The translations under genes were made by a program, and so were the position numbers. A DNA stretch of 64,000 nt from Thermicanus aegyptius DSM 12793 (GTDB taxonomy: Bacteria; Bacillota; Bacilli; Thermicanales; Thermicanaceae), in assembly GCF_000510645.1 (NCBI RefSeq), contig NZ_KI783301.1, positions 2,208,420 through 2,272,419 of the forward strand, given 5' to 3'. The notes beneath the pieces were generated by a model. The model worked only from the letters and a program-made list of their open reading frames with translations, was not told the origin of the DNA and did not search any database. Positions 17,422 to 25,744 of the stretch are shown one piece after another. Numbering within the stretch: position 1 is the stretch's first letter; each line of letters starts with the position of its first letter.

Positions 17422-20202
17422 CTATTTTTTGTCTTGTTTCGGAACATAGGTATCGCCCGCCTTTTCCATGTCTATAACCTTTCCGGATTCCCTGATAGCC
17501 TTCGATTCTTCAGGTGTTAATACCCTGATTTCTCCAGCATTTTCTTGGTCTTGATTCTCTTGTTTTGGTTGTTTGTTTTCTTGCGCGGTATCTTGGAATG
17601 TTTTCTCATTCCGCAATGGCACACCTCCTTCCACAGTTTTATCTCTGCTGCTTACCGCTTCCTGACCGAAGTTCCCTGCTTTACTTTGTGCGCTTGTATT
17701 TGTTCGCGAATCCTCTTGGGGGCTGGGGTAGGCTTTTCCCCTTACCTTATTCCATGCCTGCCCGATTGCTGCGCCCGTCGCCTTTGCGGCTGTTCCTGCC
17801 GCATTCCATGCTTGCCCGATTGCTACGCCCGTCGTCTTTGCGGCTGTCCCTGCCGCTTTCTCGACCGTCCCTCGATATTTTGTAGATGCATTTGTCATCG
17901 CGGTATGAGCAGAACGGAAAACACGTTGGAACGTACCTGTGTTCACCTCTCCAGTCATCATGGCTGACGTGGCGGTAGCAGCAGCAGCGGCTGTAAACGC
18001 AACACCGTATTTCGTAAACTTCCGCCCTGCAAAGTAAGCACCTTTCCCCACGGCTTTCGCAGCACGGCCTAACCCTCTCAATGCTGCCGCCCCAAAAGAA
18101 CTTCCTTTTGATGCAGAACTGTCTTGGGATGTCGAATCTTTCTGAGTGCCTGTTTGTTCAATGGCAGAAAGATTCTTTTCCTGTTGAGCAACCATTGCTG
18201 TCGGTTGAAGCGTCTGATGACCTACGATATTTTCAGCACTTCCATGGCCCGGAGCTCTGTGTTCGGTCGTTTCCTTAGCTTTTTCCCAAGGCTGTCTTGT
18301 TGTCCTTCTGACATCAGATTCTTGGGCTGGGGGAAATGCCCCCCCGCTTTCTCTTCGATCAGGATTCCTAATATTCCCGTCGCGCCGACCGGGCATGTCC
18401 TGCTCAAAATCTCCTCTCTTCGAGAAGCGCCCCCGCATCCTACCAATCCCATATCCAATTGCTCCTCCAATCATAGAGCGGGTCGTTCCCGCGGCAGCAG
18501 AGTCTAAACGGTGATACATTTCACCTCCGCTAAACATTCTCGAAAACAATCCTTGTATAAAACGAGGTGCCTTCAACAACAAAAAGAAAAAGGCGAATAC
18601 CGAAAGAAGCCCTGCTCCAGGCCCTGCAATTGGAGTAACCGCATTTGTGGGAATATTAGATTCTAACCCTAAAAGCACTTTCAGAATTAACAAAAACGGA
18701 ACTATGGCAATCCCGTGATAAACCGGCAACAATGCATGTCCTAAAAAATCGGAAAGCCATTGGTTTATAACCCCTTTCTTTCCGGGTTGCAAAGCCGCAA
18801 TCAACACAAAAGGAAATGCCGCCAAATGATAGACCATCCAAAAAATTCGCATCGTATATTGGAATGTGTAAATCGCGTTAAATACAATAAAAGTCAACGC
18901 GATTAAAAAAATAACAAAAGAAGAGGATATTTTTGTGAAACTATCAAACGAGTCCGTTCCGGCAGCATTTGTTGTGCCAAAAAGAATTGCAATGAAGTTT
19001 TTATTTAGATTAACACCCATAGCTCCGGCAACCAGTTGTATGATGTACAAGATGGAATCTATAAACGCAAAAATCATTTTCAGCAAATAGTCGCCAAAAA
19101 AAAGGAGAGCCACAATACCTACGGTTTTTATAATCTGATCCTTGAGCAAAAGAAGAGCGCCGGGGGAACCTGCTCGAAAGATTACGATAAGCCCCGCAAG
19201 AGCGAGCATAATTACCACCGGTATTGAAAAGTATTGTCTCATCGCTTTGTTGAACGTCTCTACGATATTCCAAAGATAAGTCGGTAACCCAGAATTGTAC
19301 TCAATATTTTTTTCTCCATAAATCTTATCAGAGTGAAATGCTAGATCTATAATATCTTGTGCCCCTATAATCCAATGTATAAATCGTAATAGCGCAAGAA
19401 GAGGGCCCGTAACCGTCCGCTCAAACCAATCAGGTTGGTTTGCCTGATCGTTCAAGAAATTTTTCGCCACTTGTGTAGCAATACCGTCTTTTGTTTCTTC
19501 ACCACCTTTAGCTTGCGGATCATATCCTCCTTCATCCACCGTTACCCCGACCGGTATCACATTGTCATTCGCGTCATCAAGCGTTAACTTAAGATTTGCG
19601 GCAAGCACAGGGACGATTGACGAAGCTTTTACATCTACTCCATCATACAGATCAACGCTGGCAGTTCTTAAATCGTGTGCTTTGGCATAAAGCTCATCAA
19701 GTTTTTTGGATATTTTTTGCGCGTCGTTTCTAGCATTTATAAATGCTTCATTATTTTTCTCATCGTCTAAACTGGGCTTGTAAAACCACCACCACGGCCA
19801 CCAATTAGGCCACATATATCCCCCTTGTCCATAATCGAACTGGTACTTTTTCACAAAATCATCTAATGTATTTTTGAAATCCACATATTGCTGATAATTT
19901 CCTGCCTTTTTCCACCAATCTTCTCTCAGTTTCTGTTGTTTTTCTTCCGGTGTAAGATCCCCGCCAAAATTTTCTTGGCCGATCCCCCAAGTATCACTTT
20001 TTTCTTTCGGCTTGTAATTTTCTTTTGCCGAATCCCCAGAAGACGATGGATTATTTGGAGTTTTACCGTACTTGATTGTATCAACAGGGTTTATTTCCCC
20101 TTGCGCATAAACCGGATGAATGACGGACGTTAAAAAATAAAAGAATGTAAACAAAAGCAAAGTGGCGTTAACTGAAAACTTCTTGAGTTTCCTGATTTTC
20201 AC
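17422..20202 (-). CDS. VirB6/TrbL-like polytopic T4SS channel protein
   Basis: 926 aa; GTG at 20202, 9 nt after AAGGAGG. A signal peptide or helix lies at about 11-33, then a hydrophilic extracytoplasmic stretch rich in Trp/Tyr. Six or so membrane helices follow between about residues 275 and 560. The long polar C-terminal tail (about 570-926) contains a tandem 18-residue repeat (AAGTAAK-T/A-TG-V/A-AIGQAWN). Size, helix cluster and tail match Gram-positive VirB6-like proteins such as Orf15 of Tn916. It overlaps the VirB4-like gene by 35 nt, indicating coupled translation. Confidence 0.85.
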   Translation of the reverse strand: MKIRKLKKFSVNATLLLFTFFYFLTSVIHPVYAQGEINPVDTIKYGKTPNNPSSSGDSAKENYKPKEKSDTWGIGQENFGGDLTPEEKQQKLREDWWKKAGNYQQYVDFKNTLDDFVKKYQFDYGQGGYMWPNWWPWWWFYKPSLDDEKNNEAFINARNDAQKISKKLDELYAKAHDLRTASVDLYDGVDVKASSIVPVLAANLKLTLDDANDNVIPVGVTVDEGGYDPQAKGGEETKDGIATQVAKNFLNDQANQPDWFERTVTGPLLALLRFIHWIIGAQDIIDLAFHSDKIYGEKNIEYNSGLPTYLWNIVETFNKAMRQYFSIPVVIMLALAGLIVIFRAGSPGALLLLKDQIIKTVGIVALLFFGDYLLKMIFAFIDSILYIIQLVAGAMGVNLNKNFIAILFGTTNAAGTDSFDSFTKISSSFVIFLIALTFIVFNAIYTFQYTMRIFWMVYHLAAFPFVLIAALQPGKKGVINQWLSDFLGHALLPVYHGIAIVPFLLILKVLLGLESNIPTNAVTPIAGPGAGLLSVFAFFFLLLKAPRFIQGLFSRMFSGGEMYHRLDSAAAGTTRSMIGGAIGYGIGRMRGRFSKRGDFEQDMPGRRDGNIRNPDRRESGGAFPPAQESDVRRTTRQPWEKAKETTEHRAPGHGSAENIVGHQTLQPTAMVAQQEKNLSAIEQTGTQKDSTSQDSSASKGSSFGAAALRGLGRAAKAVGKGAYFAGRKFTKYGVAFTAAAAATATSAMMTGEVNTGTFQRVFRSAHTAMTNASTKYRGTVEKAAGTAAKTTGVAIGQAWNAAGTAAKATGAAIGQAWNKVRGKAYPSPQEDSRTNTSAQSKAGNFGQEAVSSRDKTVEGGVPLRNEKTFQDTAQENKQPKQENQDQENAGEIRVLTPEESKAIRESGKVIDMEKAGDTYVPKQDKK

Positions 20203-22129
20203 GCGCTTTCGCCTCCTTAATCTGGCGGACTAGCCGCTTTCTTTCCCAATAAGCGGGGTCGTTCGGGTCAGTCGTAAATGCCATATGCTCCCACGGACAG
20301 GATTTAATTTTCACGAAAGCTCCCTCGTCGTCAATACGCACCAAAACCTCTCCACGCAATGCTTGTATGACAAATTCGGATTCGCCTTCAGTGAGATTCA
20401 ACACATCGGCAACGCTTTCAATATCTGTCTTCTCCTGCTTCCCGATAATTTTGATCGTGCTGTTTTTCAGTGCAGCAATCCCTGATTGGGTGCGCATGAA
20501 TACTTCAAGACCTTGAGTTACGGCTACAACACCGGCATTGTAGGCGCGAAGTTCACGATATGCGCTTTCTACCCAGGGAGCCCCAATATCCGGATCGTTG
20601 AAAAGATTTTGCGCCTCTTCAATCAAAATCCGTTTTTTTACCTTTGGTCTCCTTTTGGCCCATCGTTCCGTGATCCAGTGGGTGGTTGCCGCCAACGCAA
20701 CGGATCTCATAATTTCTTTGTCCAAACGGTTAAGAGCGATGATCAGAAAAGGCGCTTCACCAAAATCCGCCGTAGATTGTCCGTCAAAAATGGCATAAGA
20801 AGGAGCCCCTCCTTCACGAGTGAATTGCTTTAACACCTGAGCTGCCCTTTGAACATCCTTTTGGGGCTGCTCACGGAGTTTGTGATAAAGATCAAGTAAC
20901 GTTGGCATCTCCTTCCGTTTCATTGCGGCTCCAAATCCTTCGCGGCCTCGTTGGTGAACGTACAGACTCTCCGGATTTCTTGTAATCCCGCGTTCGGAAT
21001 ATAGTTCGCGAATCAGATGGTTTACCGCAATTTTAACGTCCGTCGTAACCACGGGATTCTGCGCATCTTCGTAGACACGAAGCATTTTAAATACAAGTGC
21101 CTGGACGAAGTTGACGGCGGATTCTATGTCAACAAAGCGCGTCCCGGATAAATCTTCGGCAATGTCCAAGTCAAACGGATTCAGCCTATCCGGGCTGTTT
21201 TCATAGAGTTCAAGATAAGGGGCACCTACAAGCGCAGCAAAATCCCCGTATTCTCCCTTCCAGTCCAAAATCGCGTGCTGAATGCCGGACAAAAGTGAAC
21301 GAAACACCAAAAGCATCGTGGTGTAAGTTTTTCCGGCACCGGATCGACCAATCACAACCATATGCTGGTTAGGCAAACCGGGCGCCCAGGTATCCAGCCA
21401 CACAGGCCGCATGTTCAAATCGTGTCCGATGATGGGCCCGGTCGTGTGGGAAAGAGAGGCTGAGGAAAAGAGAAAAAAGTCGGCTAAATTAGAGGTTTCC
21501 AGCGTCATCGTATGGTAGGATGGCGTTTTTACTTCTTTGGTAATTGGGACAATACTTTTAAGCGCCTCAAGTTGCATTCCATCCAGCGGTCTTAAATAAA
21601 GACTTCTCGCCGCGTAGCTTTTTGCCAATGTTTTACTCATCGAAATAAGTCGGTCTTTGTTTTGGCTGGAGGCAATAACCTCAATCCGCGTTCGATAGGT
21701 TCGTTCAATATTCATGCGTAGGCGACGTTGCCGTTCTTTCACGTCCGCAATCTCATCATCTAACGCCGCTGCCCTGGAGGGATTTCCTTCGCTCCATCTG
21801 TCGGCGTAAAGGTCAGATAATTTTTTGTCGAGTGCTTTCAGTTCATGATCCACCTGAGTCGGTTCAACATGTATGGCAATATCAACATCGCCATCAAAAC
21901 GTTCCGCTACATCCGAAAGCCCGTCAAACATCCCAAACCACGTGTAACCTGAAAGAACATCAACATGAAACGCACGCGCATACCGTTCCCCGCCGAATGC
22001 ATCAGTAAGAAGGGTGTGCGTGAACTGTTCCTCGACGGCAGACGGCACAACAAAATCTTGTGGTCCTTTTTTTCTATCTTGTCTTGGTTCTGAATCGTGT
22101 TCGAGTCTCTTTTTCTTTTTGAAGAGCAT
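20168..22129 (-). CDS. virB4: VirB4-like T4SS ATPase
   Basis: 653 aa; ATG at 22129 after a GGGGG site. The N-terminal CagE/TrbE-like domain covers about 30-215. The motor domain has Walker A GRSGAGKT at about 261-268. Walker B is in KKRILIEEAQNLF, where Glu-Glu replaces the usual Asp-Glu. A conserved Gln follows in VTQGLEVFM. VirB4 powers substrate passage and pilin handling in every conjugative T4SS. The gene overlaps both neighbours (55 nt upstream, 35 nt downstream). This is the best marker that the block is conjugative. Confidence 0.92.
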   Translation of the reverse strand: MLFKKKKRLEHDSEPRQDRKKGPQDFVVPSAVEEQFTHTLLTDAFGGERYARAFHVDVLSGYTWFGMFDGLSDVAERFDGDVDIAIHVEPTQVDHELKALDKKLSDLYADRWSEGNPSRAAALDDEIADVKERQRRLRMNIERTYRTRIEVIASSQNKDRLISMSKTLAKSYAARSLYLRPLDGMQLEALKSIVPITKEVKTPSYHTMTLETSNLADFFLFSSASLSHTTGPIIGHDLNMRPVWLDTWAPGLPNQHMVVIGRSGAGKTYTTMLLVFRSLLSGIQHAILDWKGEYGDFAALVGAPYLELYENSPDRLNPFDLDIAEDLSGTRFVDIESAVNFVQALVFKMLRVYEDAQNPVVTTDVKIAVNHLIRELYSERGITRNPESLYVHQRGREGFGAAMKRKEMPTLLDLYHKLREQPQKDVQRAAQVLKQFTREGGAPSYAIFDGQSTADFGEAPFLIIALNRLDKEIMRSVALAATTHWITERWAKRRPKVKKRILIEEAQNLFNDPDIGAPWVESAYRELRAYNAGVVAVTQGLEVFMRTQSGIAALKNSTIKIIGKQEKTDIESVADVLNLTEGESEFVIQALRGEVLVRIDDEGAFVKIKSCPWEHMAFTTDPNDPAYWERKRLVRQIKEAKARENQETQEVFS

Positions 22130-22934
22130 ATTTCATCCCCCTTTCACTTTTTAAAACGGTTCGATAAGCTGTTTCCGGAATTTTTTCAACTGGAAACGTA
22201 TGGCGCGCTTCGCGAATTAAAACCTGCTGCGCAAGTCCGTAAATCCCCTTTCTGTCCAACCGTTCAACCCTCATGCGCATATTTGAAGCTGCAGCTGAAA
22301 GCATTGTTTCTACTTCGAGAATCATTTGCTTTGCAATTGCTTCTTTTTCCTCTTCGGTGTAGCTTCGCGAAACCGCGTTTACCGTAGTGTCAAAAAGACC
22401 AAATCCTGTTTTCACGCTTCCTCCTTCGAATTGCATCGTTGGGTTAATCCGAACAATGATATACATTTCTTTATCCCGAATCCCCCCATCACGATCCAAA
22501 GACTCATAGTGTTGAAGAACGTGTTTACCCGCTTCGCGCATCTCCGGAGTTAGAACGGCGTTATCCATCTCCTTTTTGAACCGTTCTATGTAATCACCCA
22601 TCCGGAGATATTGACTGGTAACAAGAAACGTATGGGGGATTACCATTGACGCCGTGTAAGAACGCCAGGCTTTCCAAATAATGTCTAACTCCGCGTCCGA
22701 CATGGTGGTTAGATTCACCGGAGTCACAATGCGCCAAGCCGCCCTCCACTCATCCCCGGCACGGATAATTCCGTCATCCGATACTTCCGCACCCGTAAAG
22801 AGATCCTGGACAAAGTTTGTCGCTTTCTTCTTTTCAACCTTTTTAACCTGGTTTCTATTTTTCTTTTTAATCCAAAAGTAGATACCACCCATAATTGCAA
22901 CTAAGACCAGAGCAAATAAAATGTCATTTCCCAC
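22074..22934 (-). CDS. Membrane-anchored VirB4 N-domain-like T4SS protein
   Basis: 286 aa; GTG at 22934. One membrane helix (about 5-23), a basic stretch of Lys, then a domain with the pattern TMVIPHTFLVTSQYLRMGDYIERFKKEM (in part). That resembles the first sub-domain of VirB4/TrbE proteins, which often follows a PrgI-type helix pair. The downstream VirB4 lacks this part, so the function looks split over two polypeptides with a 55-nt gene overlap. The ORF is open across the overlap in both frames, and the VirB4 start has its own ribosome site. Confidence 0.7.
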   Translation of the reverse strand: MGNDILFALVLVAIMGGIYFWIKKKNRNQVKKVEKKKATNFVQDLFTGAEVSDDGIIRAGDEWRAAWRIVTPVNLTTMSDAELDIIWKAWRSYTASMVIPHTFLVTSQYLRMGDYIERFKKEMDNAVLTPEMREAGKHVLQHYESLDRDGGIRDKEMYIIVRINPTMQFEGGSVKTGFGLFDTTVNAVSRSYTEEEKEAIAKQMILEVETMLSAAASNMRMRVERLDRKGIYGLAQQVLIREARHTFPVEKIPETAYRTVLKSERGMKYALQKEKETRTRFRTKTR

Positions 22935-22976
22935 TTTATCCCACCTTTCCTATTTCAAAAAAAAGAGTCGTTCCCT

Positions 22977-23297
22977 TTAACGAAAGAAAAATTGCTTTTT
23001 TCGGTAATAGTGTTTGATTTTAAGTAATACAAAGGTGCTGAACGGAACTTTCATCTCCGGATGTTCCGCAAAGGCCATAAACGCGGCGATAGCTAACGGA
23101 ATAACAGTATGCAATCTACCTAACGCCGGATCAGGTAATAGCTGGGGCGTGTATCTAAAGAGTATATAAGTAAAATACAAGCCAATACTAAGCCACACGG
23201 ATTCGGTGAAGGAAAATTTTCCTATGAAACGGGATTTAATTCCACTGCGGTAAGGCACCGGGTGTCCCATAAGCCCCTGATATTCTTTCTCTTTCAT
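22977..23297 (-). CDS. VirB3/PrgI-like small T4SS membrane protein
   Basis: 106 aa. Two membrane helices (about 33-52 and 64-80) are followed by a basic amphipathic end (KHYYRKKQ). Size and position directly before the VirB4 unit match VirB3/PrgI-type subunits. The ATG at 23297 has no good ribosome site and lies just past a terminator T run. An internal ATG at codon 10 follows AGGGG and is an alternative. Confidence 0.65.
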   Translation of the reverse strand: MKEKEYQGLMGHPVPYRSGIKSRFIGKFSFTESVWLSIGLYFTYILFRYTPQLLPDPALGRLHTVIPLAIAAFMAFAEHPEMKVPFSTFVLLKIKHYYRKKQFFFR

Positions 23298-23298
23298 G

Positions 23299-23330
23299 AA
23301 AAAAACGGCGCACCCACAAGCGAGTGCGCC
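23299..23330 (-). terminator. Intrinsic terminator inside the T4SS operon
   Basis: On the minus strand GGGCGCACTCGC...GGGTGCGCC is followed by seven Ts and then directly by the ATG of the VirB3-like gene. It should reduce transcription past the two VirB2-like genes unless antiterminated. Confidence 0.78.
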
Positions 23331-23386
23331 CTTCTCTCCTTTCTACGACTTTATTATTGTCCTGTTTGCGTTTAGTTTGCGGTCGA

Positions 23387-23722
23387 TCACTCAAAGAAAC
23401 TAAATACTGCATCCGTTATCGGTTGTGCGAGGAAAAGCACCCCAACGGCTATTAAAAACACAACCGCAGTGCCTTTGAGCCATCTCATCGCATCTGGCTC
23501 TCCGGATTTAAATAGAAGAATAAATCCGGCGATCGCAACTGCAATTACCGCCACAATTTTTGCGACATTCTTCAATAAACCATAAATACTGTCCTTTGTT
23601 TGTGTTAATTTCGCGTTAAGATCTTCTCCTGCCGCAAAAACTACCGCTTGTGTCAGAAAAACAGAAAGAAACACGAATGCCATCAAAAAAGACATGGCGC
23701 GAACTACCTTCTTAGAGATCAT
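23387..23722 (-). CDS. VirB2/TrbC-like membrane protein (b)
   Basis: 111 aa; ATG at 23722 after AAGGAGG. Signal peptide (about 10-31, A-x-A-like end), short loop, then two hydrophobic helices (about 54-72 and 85-104) separated by a charged turn (SGEPDAMRWLKG). This is the VirB2/TrbC T4SS pilin layout. It sits before the VirB3-like and VirB4-like genes as in other T4SS loci. Confidence 0.72.
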   Translation of the reverse strand: MISKKVVRAMSFLMAFVFLSVFLTQAVVFAAGEDLNAKLTQTKDSIYGLLKNVAKIVAVIAVAIAGFILLFKSGEPDAMRWLKGTAVVFLIAVGVLFLAQPITDAVFSFFE

Positions 23723-23765
23723 TTAAATTCCTCCTTCATTTTTCATTTTTGTTGCGCCAACCAAA

Positions 23766-24071
23766 TTAACCTTTTCCGTTAACTTGAACCGATTGTGCCG
23801 CTTTAGGATCAACGATATTTTGAATTCCCGCCACAATGTCAGGTGCATAGCGGATAAGCACATAGGCTAAAATAACAGCAACCAAAATTTTAACGGCAGC
23901 CCCGATCCCGCGAAAAACCCCGACGACAATTACGATAGCCGCAACAAGAATAGCAATAAGCATCAAATACTGGCTGGAACCTAACAGTGTATTATACACC
24001 CACTCTGAAAGGCGTTGAAAAACAGAAATAATTTGATCCATACTGCCTTGTGTGTTTTGTGCCGTATTCAA
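23766..24071 (-). CDS. VirB2/TrbC-like membrane protein (a)
   Basis: 101 aa; TTG at 24071 after GAGGAGGG. There is no cleavable signal. Two helices (about 35-57 and 62-80) lie with a short GIGAAV turn between them, then a polar tail. It overlaps the upstream gene by 4 nt (TTGA). Either this or the neighbouring 111-aa protein could be the T4SS pilin or channel-lining subunit. Confidence 0.6.
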   Translation of the reverse strand: MNTAQNTQGSMDQIISVFQRLSEWVYNTLLGSSQYLMLIAILVAAIVIVVGVFRGIGAAVKILVAVILAYVLIRYAPDIVAGIQNIVDPKAAQSVQVNGKG

Positions 24072-24418
24072 TACGCTCTACCCTCCTCTATCTTGGTGAA
24101 AAAATCATTCGTTAACAAAAGCTCGTAAACATGCGCCTCCCATTCCTCATCATCCACCGGCAGCCCATACCAATCTTCGCCGTTTAATGGATCTCCCTCA
24201 AATACGCCAAACGCTTTGTACTCCCCAAGTCTTGGTTTTAAAGTAACTGGTTCTAGTTCTGCGACGATCACATACTGCTTCACCCCTTCCATTCGCCAAT
24301 TTTCATCTTCTTCATCCATAACCGCAGCCACGTAGAATGCGCCTTTTTCCCCATTCTCCATCGGAAAGAACATAAACGGTCCAGGTTTGTCTTTTTTTGG
24401 CAAAAATACGCGGATCAT
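24068..24418 (-). CDS. Hypothetical acidic protein, first gene of T4SS operon
   Basis: 116 aa with ATG at 24418, which lies past the leader terminator and a GGGGGTG site. The reading frame extends upstream across the terminator, but that part is not protein-like. The product is soluble, acidic and Trp/Tyr-rich with no membrane segment; no family recognised. First position in the operon suggests a cytoplasmic accessory or regulatory role. Confidence 0.6.
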   Translation of the reverse strand: MIRVFLPKKDKPGPFMFFPMENGEKGAFYVAAVMDEEDENWRMEGVKQYVIVAELEPVTLKPRLGEYKAFGVFEGDPLNGEDWYGLPVDDEEWEAHVYELLLTNDFFTKIEEGRAY

Positions 24419-24445
24419 TTCTTTGATTTCACCCCCAATAAAAAG

Positions 24446-24475
24446 AAAAAGAGGGGCAGCTATATTCCCCTCTTT
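24446..24475 (-). terminator. Leader terminator 2, directly before the first T4SS gene
   Basis: On the minus strand AAAGAGGGG-(loop)-CCCCTCTTT is followed by TT and a pyrimidine run. It overlaps the region just upstream of the ribosome site of the gene starting at 24418. Confidence 0.72.
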
Positions 24476-24775
24476 TTTTGTTGCCTTGCAGTTTCGCAGT
24501 TGGCAAAACAAGTCCACGCCTTTAGGCGTCGGATATTTGGCCTTATTTATTTTTTAGATTTATTTTTTAACAGTTTCCCGCGATCCCCCATTTGGTGGAT
24601 TTCGGGAGGGAACTACCCTCCCATCGTCAGGCGGGGATTATTTTTATTTTTTATCCGATCTATTTCTTGAAAAGGTATAGGCTTTTTTTTAAAAAAGGCG
24701 ATCCCCGCCTTTTTAGCAGAAATCGCCATTTTAAACATAATAAGGGTCTGGTTTCATAGACCCGATTTTATAAAA

Positions 24776-24789
24776 GGTATGCGCATACC
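24776..24789. repeat. GGTATGCGCATACC palindrome, copy 3
   Basis: Perfect copy inside the T4SS leader, about 115 nt downstream of the predicted transcription start, next to a second small palindrome (CTCTATATAGAG). Confidence 0.85.
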
Positions 24790-24909
24790 CTCTCTATATA
24801 GAGAAGGTTTTTGTTTTCCCTCTCCCTGTAATGGAAGATGGAAAGATTATACCACCATCCTCTCCCTGAACGGAAGAAGAAGAGTTTGAGTTCAAACTAC
24901 TGTAGTATT

Positions 24910-24938
24910 ATTATAATCTTTTTCAATTTATAATGCAA
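24910..24938 (-). promoter_or_regulatory. SigA-type promoter of the T4SS operon
   Basis: On the minus strand TTGCAT (24933-24938), a 17-nt spacer, and a consensus TATAAT (24910-24915). It reads leftward into the leader at 24903-24419. Confidence 0.72.
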
Positions 24939-24996
24939 CTTATGTTGCAATAGGTTTTTGAAGTCCCGCGACGGTTAATGTGTCCAATTTTACAAT

Positions 24997-25290
24997 TTAA
25001 TGCCGAACGCTTTTCGGTATCGTAGAAAGAATAACGATCCCGGCCAATAAGTGCAACATCCAACTAACAAATGGTATCCAACCAAGTACTGAGGCTACAA
25101 TTCCCAAAGCAGATCCGATGGAATTATTCCCGTTTTTGAAGGTAAAAACCAGAGTGATAATGTGCAATACAAACATGAAAAACAACGGTGTCAACAAAAA
25201 TCCATAAACAATTGCAATGCCTAAAAACGGTATTGCAAGAAAAAGTTCGAAGATCCCTGTGAGGATTTTAAGCACTTTCTCTGTTTCCAT
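24997..25290 (-). CDS. Small membrane protein
   Basis: 97 aa from ATG at 25290 (G-rich ribosome site); a GTG two codons upstream is possible. It has three to four hydrophobic helices (about 8-26, 30-48, 60-75, 78-92) with a short basic end. Family not recognised. It is the last gene of the small-ORF group before the T4SS promoter. Confidence 0.6.
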   Translation of the reverse strand: METEKVLKILTGIFELFLAIPFLGIAIVYGFLLTPLFFMFVLHIITLVFTFKNGNNSIGSALGIVASVLGWIPFVSWMLHLLAGIVILSTIPKSVRH

Positions 25291-25336
25291 GTACACACCC
25301 CCCCCAAAAAAAAGAAAAAGCCCTGCGGCTTTCCGG

Positions 25337-25744
25337 TTAAAACAAATTGTATATCCATCCTATTAAGTTTATAAAGAATGATACTATTCTTAGAACAAAA
25401 ATGAGAATGTAGTTAAAGATAATCATGAGCACCGAAGAAGTCTTTTGGATAATATTCGAAATAAGCGAGTGGAATTCTTCAGAGTAGATCATCCACCCAA
25501 AACCCCTTAGCATAAGCACAAACGCCATAAGAACGGCAGCTGCTGTCGTTACTATACGAAGTAGGTTGGCTATATTATGGTTCACCTCATCTACTCGGTC
25601 CTCAATAAGCTTCTCTTTCTGTTCTTTGATTTCTACCTTTTCGTAGTACGTTCCGTCTTCCTGCTGTACGAACGTCCGCATTTTAAACGTAGCTTTCCCA
25701 TTTTCATTTGTGATTGGATCATATGTTACGTAAGTCCGTTCCAT
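25337..25744 (-). CDS. Membrane protein with cytoplasmic N-terminus
   Basis: 135 aa; ATG at 25744 after AAGGAGG. The first 60 residues are polar and charged, with a short coiled-coil-like KEKLIEDRVDEVNHNIANLL. Two membrane helices follow (about 62-82 and 102-132). It overlaps the upstream membrane-protein gene by 26 nt, so both probably act together. No known family; a part of the conjugation envelope machinery is possible. Confidence 0.6.
   Translation of the reverse strand: MERTYVTYDPITNENGKATFKMRTFVQQEDGTYYEKVEIKEQKEKLIEDRVDEVNHNIANLLRIVTTAAAVLMAFVLMLRGFGWMIYSEEFHSLISNIIQKTSSVLMIIFNYILIFVLRIVSFFINLIGWIYNLF

Larger units (their letters stand above)
24419..24903 (-). promoter_or_regulatory. 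Long structured leader of the T4SS operon
   Basis: About 485 nt lie between the predicted start site (near 24903) and the first gene. In transcript order it holds two CAGGGAGAGG direct repeats, palindrome copy 3 in a hairpin, and a GGGTCT...AGACCC hairpin. Next come an intrinsic terminator (GGCGGGGATCGCC plus six Ts, about 24691-24714), a GGGAGGG...CCCTCCC hairpin (about 24610-24626), a relic CACGCC/GGCGTG hairpin (24511-24528), and a second terminator (AGAGGGG...CCCCTCT, 24446-24475). The layout is that of an antitermination-controlled leader. Confidence 0.6.
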
